From Corallococcus sp. NCRR (GTDB lineage: Bacteria > Myxococcota > Myxococcia > Myxococcales > Myxococcaceae): a DNA stretch of 64,000 nucleotides. Positions 50,407 through 59,493 of this stretch are shown in pieces. Location: positions 4,960,001-5,024,000 of the forward strand of contig NZ_CP114039.1 in assembly GCF_026965535.1 (NCBI RefSeq), read 5' to 3'. The notes below the pieces were generated by a model. The model was not told the DNA's origin, searched no databases, and saw only the letters and a list, made by a program, of their open reading frames with translations. The position numbers were made by a program, and so were the translations under genes. Position 1 is the stretch's first letter, and every line of letters starts with the position of its first letter.

Positions 50407-51140
50407 AGCCGTCGCTGAAGCACTTCTTCGACAGCATGGATGCGTACCTCGCCGGGCCTCCCGGCGCGGAGGGGCTGTTGAAGCTGTCCGCGTCGCACCC
50501 GGGCTGGGACGTGGATCCGGAGCGCATGGCGCTCTATGGCCAGTTCGTGCGCGGCCACGTGCGCTCCACGCTGGAGAAGCTCTTCCCGCTGACGCGCAAG
50601 GCGGTGCCGCCGGAGGCCTGGGACGCGCTGGTGGACGGCTACACCCGCACGCGCCCCGCGCGGCACTACGAGCTCAACCGCCTGGGCGAAGGCTTCGCGC
50701 CCTTCGTCTCCGACGCCGCCGCCGCGAAGGGCCTGCCGCCGTTCCTTCCCGCGCTCGCGCGCTTCGAGTGGACGGACTTCGCGGTGTTCGCCTCCGAGGA
50801 GGACGTCCCCGACGCCGTCGACCGCCTGACGCCCAACCCCACGCTCACGGTGCTGGAGCAGCCCTTCCAACTCTGTGCGTTCGCGCGGGCCCGGGGCGCG
50901 CAAAGCGTGCCGGCGGAAGGGGAGGAACTCGCGCTGCTCTGGCGCCATCCGGAGCGGCTGATGACCTTCTACATGGAGGCCACGCCGCCCGCGCTGCTGG
51001 TGCTGAAGATGGCCGTGGAGGGCCTGTCGGAAGAGGCCGTCGTCCAGGCCACCGGCATGTCCGCCGCGGACCTCCACGCGGAGGTGGTGCGCTTCGCCAG
51101 TGACGGCCTGGTGCTGGCGCCGGCAGCCCGCATTCACTGA
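50403..51140 (+). CDS. DUF2063/BufC-like partner protein
   Basis: 245 residues starting MKPSLKHFFDSMDAYLAGP. The N-terminal helical DUF2063 domain (HVRSTLEKLFPLTRKAVPPEAWDALVDGYTRTRPARHYELNRLGEGFAPFV) is followed by a C-terminal winged-helix/RRE-like region (LRLM-type helix ATPPALLVLKMAVEGLSEEAVVQATGMSAADLHAEVV). In bufferin-like systems this partner recognises the precursor and delivers it to the MNIO enzyme. ATGA overlap with the MNIO gene indicates a fixed ratio. Confidence 0.88.
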   Translation: MKPSLKHFFDSMDAYLAGPPGAEGLLKLSASHPGWDVDPERMALYGQFVRGHVRSTLEKLFPLTRKAVPPEAWDALVDGYTRTRPARHYELNRLGEGFAPFVSDAAAAKGLPPFLPALARFEWTDFAVFASEEDVPDAVDRLTPNPTLTVLEQPFQLCAFARARGAQSVPAEGEELALLWRHPERLMTFYMEATPPALLVLKMAVEGLSEEAVVQATGMSAADLHAEVVRFASDGLVLAPAARIH

Positions 51141-51272
51141 AGAACCTGTTGTCTTCCGGGCGCTTCGCCGCGGTACGTCAAAGCGTGGACGTCCTTCATG
51201 GATCCTTTCGTGAAGACGCATGGGTAGGTTTGCGTCCAACATCGCGCAGGAACCGACCCGGAGGTTTTCACC

Positions 51273-51836
51273 ATGAAGAAGACGCTCACCGCCGTGCTGC
51301 TGTCGCTGACCCTCGCCGCGCCCGTCATGGCCAAGGACATCGCGGGTGTGAAGTACCCGGACACCGCCACCGTGGCCGGCAAGGAGCTGAAGCTCAACGG
51401 CGTGGGCCTGCGCAAGAAGGCCATCTTCAAGGTCTACACGCTGGGCCTCTACGTGGAGAACCCCACGCAGGACGCCACCGCGCTGCTCAACGCGGATGAA
51501 GTGAAGCGCGTGCGCATGTTCATGAAGCGCGACCTCAAGAAGGATCAGATCACCGAGGCCATCGAGAACGGCTTCAAGAAGAGCGCGGGCGCGAACATGC
51601 CCAAGCTCCAGGCGCGCCTGGACGCCTTCAAGGCCGCCATCCCCGCGGAGGTGAAGGAGGGCCAGGAGCTCAACCTCACCTACGTGCCGGGCAAGGGCAC
51701 CACCGTGCAGGTGACGGGCGGCCAGTCCATCGACGTGGAGGGCAAGGACTTCGCGGACGCGCTCTTCTCCGTGTGGCTGGGCAAGGACCCCGTGGACAGC
51801 GGCCTCAAGGAGGCCATCCTCGGCAAGGACGACTGA
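51273..51836 (+). CDS. Chalcone isomerase-like exported protein
   Basis: 187 residues with Sec signal MKKTLTAVLLSLTLAAPVMA. The mature part begins KDIAGVKYPDTATVAGKELKLNGVGLRKKAIFKVYTLGLYVENP, the hallmark of the bacterial chalcone isomerase-like family (PF16036), which is often periplasmic and of unknown function. Not a flavonoid enzyme as far as can be told. It lies 130 nt after the BufC-like gene and may or may not belong to that operon. Confidence 0.85.
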   Translation: MKKTLTAVLLSLTLAAPVMAKDIAGVKYPDTATVAGKELKLNGVGLRKKAIFKVYTLGLYVENPTQDATALLNADEVKRVRMFMKRDLKKDQITEAIENGFKKSAGANMPKLQARLDAFKAAIPAEVKEGQELNLTYVPGKGTTVQVTGGQSIDVEGKDFADALFSVWLGKDPVDSGLKEAILGKDD

Positions 51837-51880
51837 CGCGCTTCCTCGTCCGATCCGAAATCACGCGCGCGCCCCCGGAG

Positions 51881-51904
51881 CGTCCCTTCTTCACGGAAGG
51901 GGCG
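51881..51904 (+). terminator. Hairpin after the chalcone isomerase-like gene
   Basis: CGTCCCTTC (51881-51889) pairs with GAAGGGGCG (51896-51904; one G-U) around loop TTCACG, followed by TTTCG. A likely terminator 45 nt after the stop. Confidence 0.55.
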
Positions 51905-52065
51905 TTTCGCGGGGCGCTGACGTTTCTGGCGGGCACGCCATTGCTTCAATGGTGGACAGCGGACGGCGCCCCTGTCACACGCGCATGTGTTGAAGCTGGA
52001 ATGCCCCCGCGCATCAGGGGTTGATGCGCGCTGGATTCTCACCCTTGTCCGTGCTGGAGAACGCT

Positions 52066-54201
52066 TTGAAGCGACTGGCCCTCTTCGCCGCCTCCTGTGT
52101 CCTTGGCGCCGCCTGCAAGACGGCGGAGCCCACCCCCGAGCCGCCCCAGGCCTCCACCCCGGCCCCCGTGGCCGCCGCCGCGCCGGCCACGCCCGCGCCC
52201 GAGGCCCCCGCCGTGCCCATGTCCGAGCGCCCCATGCCCCCGGGCCTGGACGCCGCGGTGATGGACCCGTCCGTGAACCCCTGTGACGACTTCTACCAGT
52301 ACGCGTGTGGCGGCTGGCTGAAGGCCACGGAGATCCCCGCCGAGCGCGCGCGCTGGAGCCGCGGCTTCGAGACCGTGGCCGAGCGCAACCAGACCGTGCT
52401 GCGCGACATCCTCACGAAGGCCGCGGAAGGGCAGGGCGAGGGCACCCCGGAAGAGAAGAAGCTGGGGGACTTCTACGGCTCCTGCATGGACGAGGCGAAG
52501 CTGGAGCAGTCGCTGCCCACGCTGCGCACGTACCTGGCGAAGCTCAACGGCCTGAAGAGCCCGCAGGCGGTGGCCAGCGCGGTGGCGTGGCTGCACGCGC
52601 GAGACGTGAACGCGCTGTTCCGCGTGGGGTCGGATCAGGACCAGAAGGACGCGACGCAGGTCATCGCCATCGTGGACGCCGGGGGCCTGGGCCTGCCGGA
52701 CCGCGACTACTACCTCAAGCCCGACGTGAAGATGCGCGAGGCGCGCAACGCCTACCAGGCGCACGTGCAGAAGGTGTTCGAGCTGTTGGGCGACGCGCCC
52801 TTCGTGGCCAGCCGCAAGGCCATTGGCATCCTCGCCATCGAGACGCGCCTGGCCAACGCGCGGCTGCCCAAGGAGGAGCGGCGCGAGCCGGAGAAGGTCT
52901 ACCACCGCCTGGAGCGCCAGGGCCTGAAGAAGCTGGCGCCCGCGTTCCAGTGGGACACCTACTTCGCGCAGGTGGGGCTGCCGGCGGGTGAAGCGCTCAA
53001 CGTGACGGAGCCGAAGTTCTTCTCGGAGGTGTCCGCGCTGGTGCGTCAGCAGCGCCCGACGGACATGGGGCCGTACCTCTCCTACCACCTGGTGAAGGAC
53101 GTGCAGACGGCGCTGCCCAAGGCGCTGCGCGACGAGTTCTTCCGCTTCGAGTCCTCGGTGCTCACCGGCGCCAAGGCGGACCTGGCGCGCTGGAAGAAGT
53201 GCGTGGACGCCACGGACGAGGCGCTGCCGCACGCGCTGGCCAAGCCCTTCATCGCGCGCACCTTCGGCGCGGACGGCAAGGCCACCACCCTGGACATGGT
53301 CCAGCAGATTGAGCAGTCCTTCGAGCGCAACCTGGACACGCTGTCCTGGATGGACGCGGAGACGAAGGCCCAGGCGCTGGTGAAGGTGAAGAAGATCACC
53401 AACAAGATCGGCTACCCGGACCAGTGGCGCACCTACGACGGGCTGACGGTGTCGCGCGACTCGTACCTGGACAACATGCTGGCGGCGGACGCCTTCGAGC
53501 AGGCGCGCCAGCTGCGCAAGGTGGGCCAGCCGGTGGACCGGCAGGAGTGGTTCATGTCGCCGCCCACAGTGAACGCCTACTACAACGCGGCCACCAACGA
53601 GATTGTGTTCCCGGCGGGCATCCTCCAGCCGCCGTTCTTCGGGCGGGACGCGTCCGCGGCGGTGAACTTCGGCGCCATGGGCATGGTGGTGGGCCACGAA
53701 ATCACCCACGGCTTCGATGACGAGGGCCGCCAGTTCGACGCGGACGGCAACCTGCGCACGTGGTGGACCCCGGCGTCGGACAAGGCCTTCCGCGAGCGCG
53801 TGTCGTGCGTGAGGAACCAGTACGACCAGTACACCGCCGTGGATGACGTGAAGGTGAACGGCAAGCTCACCCTGGGCGAGAACGTCGCGGACCTGGGCGG
53901 CCTCAAGCTGGCGTACGCGGCCATGGAGGCCTACCTGGCCAAGCACCCGGACCAGGCGACGAAGGCGAACTCGTACCGCTTCACCCCGGGGCAGCAGTTC
54001 TTCCTGGCGCACGCGCAATCGTGGTGCTCGAAGATTCGTAATGAGGCTGCGCGGCAGCGGGCGCTGACGGATTCGCACTCGCCAGCGTTCCTGCGCGTGA
54101 AGGGGCCGGACGTGAACCTGCCGCAGTTCCAGCAGGCCTTCTCCTGCCCCGCGGGCTCGCCGATGGTGGCGCCCGCTGCGAACCGCTGTGAGGTCTGGTA
54201 A
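52066..54201 (+). CDS. M13-family (neprilysin-like) metallopeptidase lipoprotein
   Basis: About 711 residues. TTG 52066 gives MKRLALFAASCVLGAACK, a good lipoprotein signal with GGAG 8 nt upstream; ATG 52024 would add 14 residues. Zinc site HEITH (VVGHEITHGFDDEG), the downstream GENVADLGG Glu, and the substrate-binding NAYY motif (VNAYYNAATNEIVFPAGI) are all present. The C-terminus ends with CPAGSPM and CEVW, conserved in M13. Expected to cleave small peptides outside the cytoplasmic membrane. Confidence 0.93.
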   Translation: MKRLALFAASCVLGAACKTAEPTPEPPQASTPAPVAAAAPATPAPEAPAVPMSERPMPPGLDAAVMDPSVNPCDDFYQYACGGWLKATEIPAERARWSRGFETVAERNQTVLRDILTKAAEGQGEGTPEEKKLGDFYGSCMDEAKLEQSLPTLRTYLAKLNGLKSPQAVASAVAWLHARDVNALFRVGSDQDQKDATQVIAIVDAGGLGLPDRDYYLKPDVKMREARNAYQAHVQKVFELLGDAPFVASRKAIGILAIETRLANARLPKEERREPEKVYHRLERQGLKKLAPAFQWDTYFAQVGLPAGEALNVTEPKFFSEVSALVRQQRPTDMGPYLSYHLVKDVQTALPKALRDEFFRFESSVLTGAKADLARWKKCVDATDEALPHALAKPFIARTFGADGKATTLDMVQQIEQSFERNLDTLSWMDAETKAQALVKVKKITNKIGYPDQWRTYDGLTVSRDSYLDNMLAADAFEQARQLRKVGQPVDRQEWFMSPPTVNAYYNAATNEIVFPAGILQPPFFGRDASAAVNFGAMGMVVGHEITHGFDDEGRQFDADGNLRTWWTPASDKAFRERVSCVRNQYDQYTAVDDVKVNGKLTLGENVADLGGLKLAYAAMEAYLAKHPDQATKANSYRFTPGQQFFLAHAQSWCSKIRNEAARQRALTDSHSPAFLRVKGPDVNLPQFQQAFSCPAGSPMVAPAANRCEVW

Positions 54202-54227
54202 GGCTTCGGCCCTACCTGGAGGACGGC

Positions 54228-54476
54228 ATGACTATCTGCTCGTGGCTGATGTTGGGCGGTATCGCGGGCTGGCTGGCCAGCATCATCAAGGGCACCAACG
54301 CCCGGATGGGGATGTTCGCCAACATCTTCGCCGGCATCGTGGGTGCCATGCTGGGCGGCTGGGTGTTCAGCTTCTTCGGCGGCAGCGGCGTGACGGGCTT
54401 CAACCTGTACTCGTTGCTGGTGGCCACGGTGGGCGCGGTCATCCTGCTGTCCATCCTGCAAGCCATCCGGAAATAG
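54228..54476 (+). CDS. GlsB/YeaQ/YmgE-family small stress membrane protein
   Basis: 82 residues with three transmembrane helices (CSWLMLGGIAGWLASIIKG, MFANIFAGIVGAMLGGWVFSFFGG and LLVATVGAVILLSILQAIRK). This matches transglycosylase-associated protein family members, usually stress-induced and of unknown mechanism. GGAGG precedes the ATG. Confidence 0.92.
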   Translation: MTICSWLMLGGIAGWLASIIKGTNARMGMFANIFAGIVGAMLGGWVFSFFGGSGVTGFNLYSLLVATVGAVILLSILQAIRK

Positions 54477-54504
54477 CGCTCCCGGCTGTCGCGCCCTTCG
54501 CCGC

Positions 54505-55539
54505 CTAGAAGAGCGACAGCTGGGGTGAGGTGGAGGGCCGCGCGGGGCGCCGGAAGGTGTCCGGCGCGGCCTCCGTGACGGACGACGCGCGCATGCCCAC
54601 CTTGCGCGCCGACGTCGCGAAGAGCTGGTGGATGGTCTGGGCGTAGAGCCCTTCGCCGCGCATGCGGTGCTTGAAGCGGCTGTCGGTGAGCTCCCCGCCG
54701 CGCGTCTCGCGGATGCGGTGCAGCACCCGGTCCGCTCTCAGGGGCAGCTTCGTGCGAAGGCGCTCCTCGAACACGGCCTGCACGGGGCCGGGAAGCCGCA
54801 ACAGCGTGTAGTGCGCTCGCGTGGCGCCGGCCTCACGGGCTGAAGTGAGCACCCGCGCGATGTCCTCGTCGTTGAGGCCCGGGATGATGGGGGCCACGGA
54901 CACGGCCACGTCGATGCCGGCCTCCGTGAGCTTGCGGATGGTGGCCAGGCGCCGCTTCGGTGTGGCGACGAGCGGCTCCATGGCGCGCGCCAGCTCCTCG
55001 TTGTGGAAGGGGAGGCTGATGCTCACGAACAGCCGGGTCTCCGCCGCCAGCCGTTGGAGCACGTCCAGGTCGCGCTCAATCAGCACGCCCTTGGTCACGA
55101 TGCCCACGGGGTTGCGGTACTCGGCGCAGACCTCCAGGCACTGGCGGGTGAGCCGGAGCGACGCCTCCAGGGGCTGGTAGCAGTCCGTGACGCCGCTGAA
55201 GACGACCGTCTCTCCCTTCCACGACGGACGGTCGAAGGCCTCTCGTAAGAGCTCCGGGGCGTTGGGTTTGACGACGAGGCGCGTCTCGAAGTCGGTGCCC
55301 GCGCCGAAGTCCAGGTACTGGTGCGTGGGGCGCGCGTAGCAGTACGCGCACGCGTGGAGGCAGCCCCGGTACGGGTTGACGCTCCAGGAGAAGCACACGT
55401 CGGGGCTGTCGTTGCTCGCGATGATGGAGCGGCTGTGGTCCTCCCAGACTTCCAGGCGCGCGGGGGGAATCTCGTCCAGGTACTCCACCGCGGTGCTCGC
55501 CCAGGGGTTGGGCGGATTGTCGACAGGGCGGGCCTTCAC
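54505..55539 (-). CDS. PA0069-type radical SAM protein (SPL-like)
   Basis: 344 residues. The [4Fe-4S]-SAM motif is Cys60-x3-Cys64-x2-Cys67 (RGCLHACAYCYARP), followed by a typical half-barrel (VVFSGVTDCYQPLEASLRLTRQCLEVC) and SVAPIIPGLNDEDI. The family is related to spore photoproduct lyase-like radical SAM enzymes; its substrate is unknown. The GlsB gene converges on it from the other side. Confidence 0.88.
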   Translation of the reverse strand: MKARPVDNPPNPWASTAVEYLDEIPPARLEVWEDHSRSIIASNDSPDVCFSWSVNPYRGCLHACAYCYARPTHQYLDFGAGTDFETRLVVKPNAPELLREAFDRPSWKGETVVFSGVTDCYQPLEASLRLTRQCLEVCAEYRNPVGIVTKGVLIERDLDVLQRLAAETRLFVSISLPFHNEELARAMEPLVATPKRRLATIRKLTEAGIDVAVSVAPIIPGLNDEDIARVLTSAREAGATRAHYTLLRLPGPVQAVFEERLRTKLPLRADRVLHRIRETRGGELTDSRFKHRMRGEGLYAQTIHQLFATSARKVGMRASSVTEAAPDTFRRPARPSTSPQLSLF

Positions 55540-55656
55540 CTGTCCAGGGTGTGTCTGAATGCCCGTTCAGTCAAGGTGACTCGCCGTCGCACGGCACTTG
55601 AACCCACGGAGGAGCGTCCTCAGCTTCGCGCCTATCCGCGACAGGAGGGCAGGGGG

Positions 55657-56862
55657 ATGGTCCGGTGGAAGTGGGCGTCGTTAGGCGTGGCGGTGTGGCT
55701 GGGGGCGGTGGGCTGTGGCTCCCAGACGGAAGCGAACGAAGGGCCGCCGGTGGACGTCCCCCCCGAGGAGGAGACCCCCGTCGACGTGGAGCCATCACCG
55801 GGACCGGGGCCCTCGCGGGACCCGGAGGTGGAGCCGCCACCGCCACCCCAGGAGGCGTCCTGTCCTCCGCTGGACCTGGGTCGCACTCCGGACGAGGGGC
55901 TCGTCGAGGACCGGCCCCCGGAGCTGTTCTGCGAGCTGTCTCCCGACGCCTGTGACGCCTTGCGTCCCGGCCATGCGCGGCGTTCGATTCCGCGTCCCTG
56001 CCGCGTCTGGGACACGACTCCATACAGCTCTGCGGACTATCAGCTGGAGCACGATGCGCTCGGGCGTCTGGACTCGTTCCTGACCTTCCCCGACTGGTAC
56101 GAGGGCTTCAAGTACGACGCGTGTCACCGGTTCGTGGCCCACTACAAGATGCCAGCCGGGTCCATGGCCAACTACGACGACATCTGGACGCGCGCGGCGG
56201 ACGGACAGCTCCTGCGGTGGGAGCACGGGCACTTCAATTCGATCGCCGAGATGGTCATGGAGCGCGATGCGCGGGGGTGGCTGCTCGGCGCCACGACGAC
56301 GTGGAGCTATTCGGGCTCCAGCCACACGACCCTGACGCAGCGGTACACCCTGGACGCGCAGGGCCGCATCCTGGCCGCCGAGGGCATGTCCCCGGACCCG
56401 GAGAAGGGACTGCAGTTCCGCGAGGAGCGCCGCTACGACGCGGCGGGAGCGCTGACGGAGGTCGTCCGCCGTGGCCCCACGGGGGCGCTGCTCGGGCTCA
56501 AGGGGTTCTCGGAAGGACGGAGGGTCCGGTCCGTCGATGCGCAGGGCACCGAGAAGCGCTGGAGCTACGGCCCTGATGGGAGGCTGGAGCGCTACGAAGT
56601 CGGACCGCACGTGGACGGCGACGAGGGGGCGTACAGGCCGCGGGTGATGGAGTACCGGTATGGGGAGGACGGACGCTTGCTGCGCATCCTGCGGACGACG
56701 CAGGGGAGCAAGGACGGCGCCTTCGGGGAGACGCGGACCGTCTCGGAGTACCGGTACGCCGAGGACGGCCGCATCCTCCGGCGGGAGGACCGTGACGTCT
56801 CCAGCGGCCGGATCACGACGACGTACGAATACGACTACGTCTGCGAACCGGACGGCCGCTGA
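55657..56862 (+). CDS. YD/RHS-like repeat lipoprotein
   Basis: 401 residues starting MVRWKWASLGVAVWLGAVGCG (lipobox AVGC), GGAGGG upstream. A Pro/Glu-rich linker (40-75) leads to a Cys-containing region and then repeats of the YD type (YQLEHDALGRLDSFL, RYTLDAQGRILAAEG, RRYDAAGALTEVV, EYRYGEDGRLLRI, EYRYAEDGRILRRE). Such repeats form beta-cage or sheet structures at the cell surface. There is no toxin domain at its end. Role unknown. Confidence 0.75.
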   Translation: MVRWKWASLGVAVWLGAVGCGSQTEANEGPPVDVPPEEETPVDVEPSPGPGPSRDPEVEPPPPPQEASCPPLDLGRTPDEGLVEDRPPELFCELSPDACDALRPGHARRSIPRPCRVWDTTPYSSADYQLEHDALGRLDSFLTFPDWYEGFKYDACHRFVAHYKMPAGSMANYDDIWTRAADGQLLRWEHGHFNSIAEMVMERDARGWLLGATTTWSYSGSSHTTLTQRYTLDAQGRILAAEGMSPDPEKGLQFREERRYDAAGALTEVVRRGPTGALLGLKGFSEGRRVRSVDAQGTEKRWSYGPDGRLERYEVGPHVDGDEGAYRPRVMEYRYGEDGRLLRILRTTQGSKDGAFGETRTVSEYRYAEDGRILRREDRDVSSGRITTTYEYDYVCEPDGR

Positions 56863-56868
56863 GGCCCG

Positions 56869-58527
56869 TCAGATCAGCGGGCCACACCCGAGCGTCGTCT
56901 CCAGGGCCGTGCGCAGCTTCGTCTTGAGCGCCGGACGGCCCATGGCGCCCCGGAGCGGGTTGAGCTTGTTGCGCACCTCCGTGAGGTTCGCCACCGTCAC
57001 GCCCTGCGCGGTCGCGGCGACGTAGGTGACGCCCTGGGTGCGCAGGGGCGTGAAGAAGTGCTGGCGGAGGTGGGGCTCGAACAGGGCCCCGGGGACCGCG
57101 TTGTGCTGGCCGCCGTACCACGTCAGCCAGTCGAACAGCCCCTGGCCGATGGCATGCGCCTCCGTGCTCAGGGTGCCGTTCATGTTCTGGGTCATGCCCT
57201 CCGCGTGCGCACGGCACATGTCCGTCGTCATCAGGAGCACGCGCGCCATGGGGGCCACGTTCTGGAACTGGTTGAGCCAGGCGTCCACCCGGCCCGTGTT
57301 GAGGGCGGTGACGATGCGGTCCACCTCCTCGCGGATGCCGGCCAGGATTTCATTCGGGTGCGTGGCGGCCTGGACCCAGGGACCATTGGGCGCGGTGCTG
57401 AACCCCGCGTTGACCTCCGTCTGATCATACGGCGCGGACACGTTGCTGGCCTGCCACTGTCCCCGGTAGAGGTCGGTGGTGAAGACGCCGCCCACCATGC
57501 TGTGCGGCGGCGGGGCGATGCGGAGCACCTGGGACAGCGCGGCGTGGGAGATGGGGTTGTCGTGCGGCCCCGGGTAGTTGAAGCCCATCTCCGCGTCGAT
57601 GAGGTGGGGCCCCTGCGCGGTGGCCATCACGTTCTCGTGATGCAGGTCGGTGATGCCGAACACCGCCGACACCGTGATGAGCCGGCCCAGCTTCCGGAAG
57701 TACGTGGGCTGATCCACCAGGGGAATCTGCCGCGTCTTCGCCACCATCTGCATGTAGCCGTACTCGCCCCGCGCGTGCGGAAACGCGACGATGCGGATGG
57801 CTGGAAGGTCCGCGTCGAGCGTGGTGAAGAGGCTGTCGGTGTACGGCAGCAGGGCGGGGTAGTGCATGCGGCAGACCTGGTACGACTGCGGGTCGCCCAT
57901 GAGCAGCAACTGGAAGGTGAGGTCGGACGGCTTGTAGACGACCCGCCCTCCGCAGGAGAACCGCAGCAGCGCGACGCGGTGGCCCGCGTGGTGGGGATCG
58001 CTGCCGGTGACGTTCACGTCGGCGAGGCCCCCGGTGATGCCGAAGGCGTTCCGCAAGAGGGCGCGGTCCCCCATGATGCGGCCCACCAGCGAGGCGCCAA
58101 AGTCCACGTGGGCCCGCACCAGGTCCTGGATCATCCGCCAGACGCGGTCCGCGGGAGTCTCCGCGAGCGTCTTCACCGACCCCAGCGCGTTGCGGCCCAC
58201 GCTCCAGGCGAAGCTGAGCGGGCGCAGGTTCCAGGCGTTGTCCATCGCGCCCCACTCCCTGCGCGCGGACAGCCCGGCGGCGGCGGAGCAGGGGCCATAG
58301 AGGTCCATGGCCGTGCGGTGGAGGAAGTTGTTCGCCAGCAGGGTGCCCGTGAGGTTCTGGAAGCCCGCCAGCTTGAGCACGCCCGCCAACTGGCTCACGA
58401 CCTGCTTGAGGGCGTCCTTGATGAACGGTTTGACGGCGTTCACGTGCGGGGGCGCGCCTTGGATGACCGCCGTCCCCATGAACGTCGTCACTTCGTTCAG
58501 CGCGTCGTTGATCTCGGTGTCGTACAT
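56869..58527 (-). CDS. Stand-alone LanM-type dehydratase domain (DUF4135) protein
   Basis: 552 residues. The kinase-like dehydratase core of class II lanthipeptide synthetases is clear: VALLRFSCGGRVVYKPSDL (Lys199), a later TDLHHENVMA (Asp294, His296, Asn299) and HLIDAEMGF (Asp311), the residues that bind ATP/metal in LanM. About 240 further residues contain no zinc-binding C-x-CHG motif of the LanC cyclase, so the protein is a dehydratase without a cyclase. No precursor gene is visible nearby. It may act as a protein kinase or dehydratase in a new context. Convergent with the YD-repeat gene. Confidence 0.8.
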   Translation of the reverse strand: MYDTEINDALNEVTTFMGTAVIQGAPPHVNAVKPFIKDALKQVVSQLAGVLKLAGFQNLTGTLLANNFLHRTAMDLYGPCSAAAGLSARREWGAMDNAWNLRPLSFAWSVGRNALGSVKTLAETPADRVWRMIQDLVRAHVDFGASLVGRIMGDRALLRNAFGITGGLADVNVTGSDPHHAGHRVALLRFSCGGRVVYKPSDLTFQLLLMGDPQSYQVCRMHYPALLPYTDSLFTTLDADLPAIRIVAFPHARGEYGYMQMVAKTRQIPLVDQPTYFRKLGRLITVSAVFGITDLHHENVMATAQGPHLIDAEMGFNYPGPHDNPISHAALSQVLRIAPPPHSMVGGVFTTDLYRGQWQASNVSAPYDQTEVNAGFSTAPNGPWVQAATHPNEILAGIREEVDRIVTALNTGRVDAWLNQFQNVAPMARVLLMTTDMCRAHAEGMTQNMNGTLSTEAHAIGQGLFDWLTWYGGQHNAVPGALFEPHLRQHFFTPLRTQGVTYVAATAQGVTVANLTEVRNKLNPLRGAMGRPALKTKLRTALETTLGCGPLI

Positions 58528-58669
58528 GGCGGCGGGCCCAGGGGAGGGACGGGAACGTCCACTGCCGTGCAGTCTAGCTGCCCTTCAGTACGGTCCCTCC
58601 ATCGCCCGCCCCGACACGTGCACGGACGCGCGTGACCCATCCCGGGGTCAGCCGGGACAGCCCCTGTTC

Positions 58670-59269
58670 TCAGCGCAGGACGGGCTTGCCCGTGAGCAGG
58701 TCCCGGTGCAGCGCTTCGCTCAAGATGAACCGGCCCTCTTGTCCGAGCAGGTGCTCCGGGAGCACCGCTGCGAAGTCGCCGACGACGGCCTCCGGCACCA
58801 CCTCGCGCCAGGTCTCGTCGTCCGTGATGAGCGTGTCGACCGCGAGCGACTTGAACTCCACCTGGTGGCCTTCCTCGATGAAGACCCGGGCGCTCAGCTT
58901 CTGGCCCACGCCCAGCGTGTCCATGTCGAACGAGTTCGCATACAGGACGTTCGCCACGGTCAGGTTGCCCGTCACCCGGACCTCCGAGCCGCAGACCAGG
59001 TCTCGTGCGTGCAGGTCGCCCAGCACGTAGAGCTTGGAGCAGTCGTCCTCGTTCTGGAACGCATCCGACAGGCAGCCTTTCACCGTCAGGTTGCCCACGA
59101 CGATGAGGACCTCGTTGGCCTCCAGCGCGAAGTCGCCGTCGAGCTCCAGGTCCCCTTCGCGCAACGCGAAGTGGAGGTCCTCTGCGTCGTCCTCGAAGGG
59201 CGTCTCCAACAGGTCGGCGAGCAGTTCGTTGGCGCGGGCGCTGTCGGTCGGCTGGAAGTGGCTGGACAT
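58670..59269 (-). CDS. Beta-helix-like hypothetical protein
   Basis: 199 residues starting MSSHFQPTDSARANELL. The middle contains strand repeats of about 18-20 residues (EVLIVVGNLTVKGCLS, SKLYVLGDLHARDLVC, SEVRVTGNLTVANVLY), resembling right-handed parallel beta-helix or polymer-forming protein modules. There is no signal peptide, so cytoplasmic. The frame is open upstream to 59425, but that extension translates tRNA-Gly, so it is not real. Function unknown. Confidence 0.6.
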   Translation of the reverse strand: MSSHFQPTDSARANELLADLLETPFEDDAEDLHFALREGDLELDGDFALEANEVLIVVGNLTVKGCLSDAFQNEDDCSKLYVLGDLHARDLVCGSEVRVTGNLTVANVLYANSFDMDTLGVGQKLSARVFIEEGHQVEFKSLAVDTLITDDETWREVVPEAVVGDFAAVLPEHLLGQEGRFILSEALHRDLLTGKPVLR

Positions 59270-59355
59270 GCGCCGGAATCTACCGGCGGGGGGGCGGCCC
59301 GGAAACACGAAGGCCGGTGGTTCCGCGAGGGAGCCACCGGCCTGTGTCTCTTCAG

Positions 59356-59428
59356 AGCGGCGGAAGGGATTCGAACCCTCGACCCCGAGCTTGGGAAGCT
59401 CGTGCTCTACCAACTGAGCTACCACCGC
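59356..59428 (-). tRNA. tRNA-Gly (anticodon CCC)
   Basis: 73-nt minus-strand cloverleaf. Acceptor GCGGTGG pairs with CCGCCGC (one G-U), discriminator T as usual for Gly. The anticodon loop TTCCCAA within CGAGC/GCTCG gives CCC. The T-arm reads GAGGGTTCGAATCCC. CCA is not encoded. Confidence 0.95.
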
Positions 59429-59451
59429 GGGCGCTGCGTGATGCAGGGCCC

Positions 59452-59480
59452 AAAGTAGGGGCGGGGCCCTGCCTTGTCAA
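59452..59480 (-). promoter_or_regulatory. Sigma-70 promoter of tRNA-Gly
   Basis: Minus-strand TTGACA (59475-59480) and TACTTT (59452-59457) are 17 nt apart, about 24 nt upstream of the tRNA 5' end. The -35 box is a perfect consensus. Confidence 0.7.
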
Positions 59481-59493
59481 TCAGAAGTCGGGG

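Noticed and set aside
59270-59425. N-terminal extension of the beta-helix-like protein
   Set aside because: It would translate tRNA-Gly; ATG 59269 is the reasonable start.
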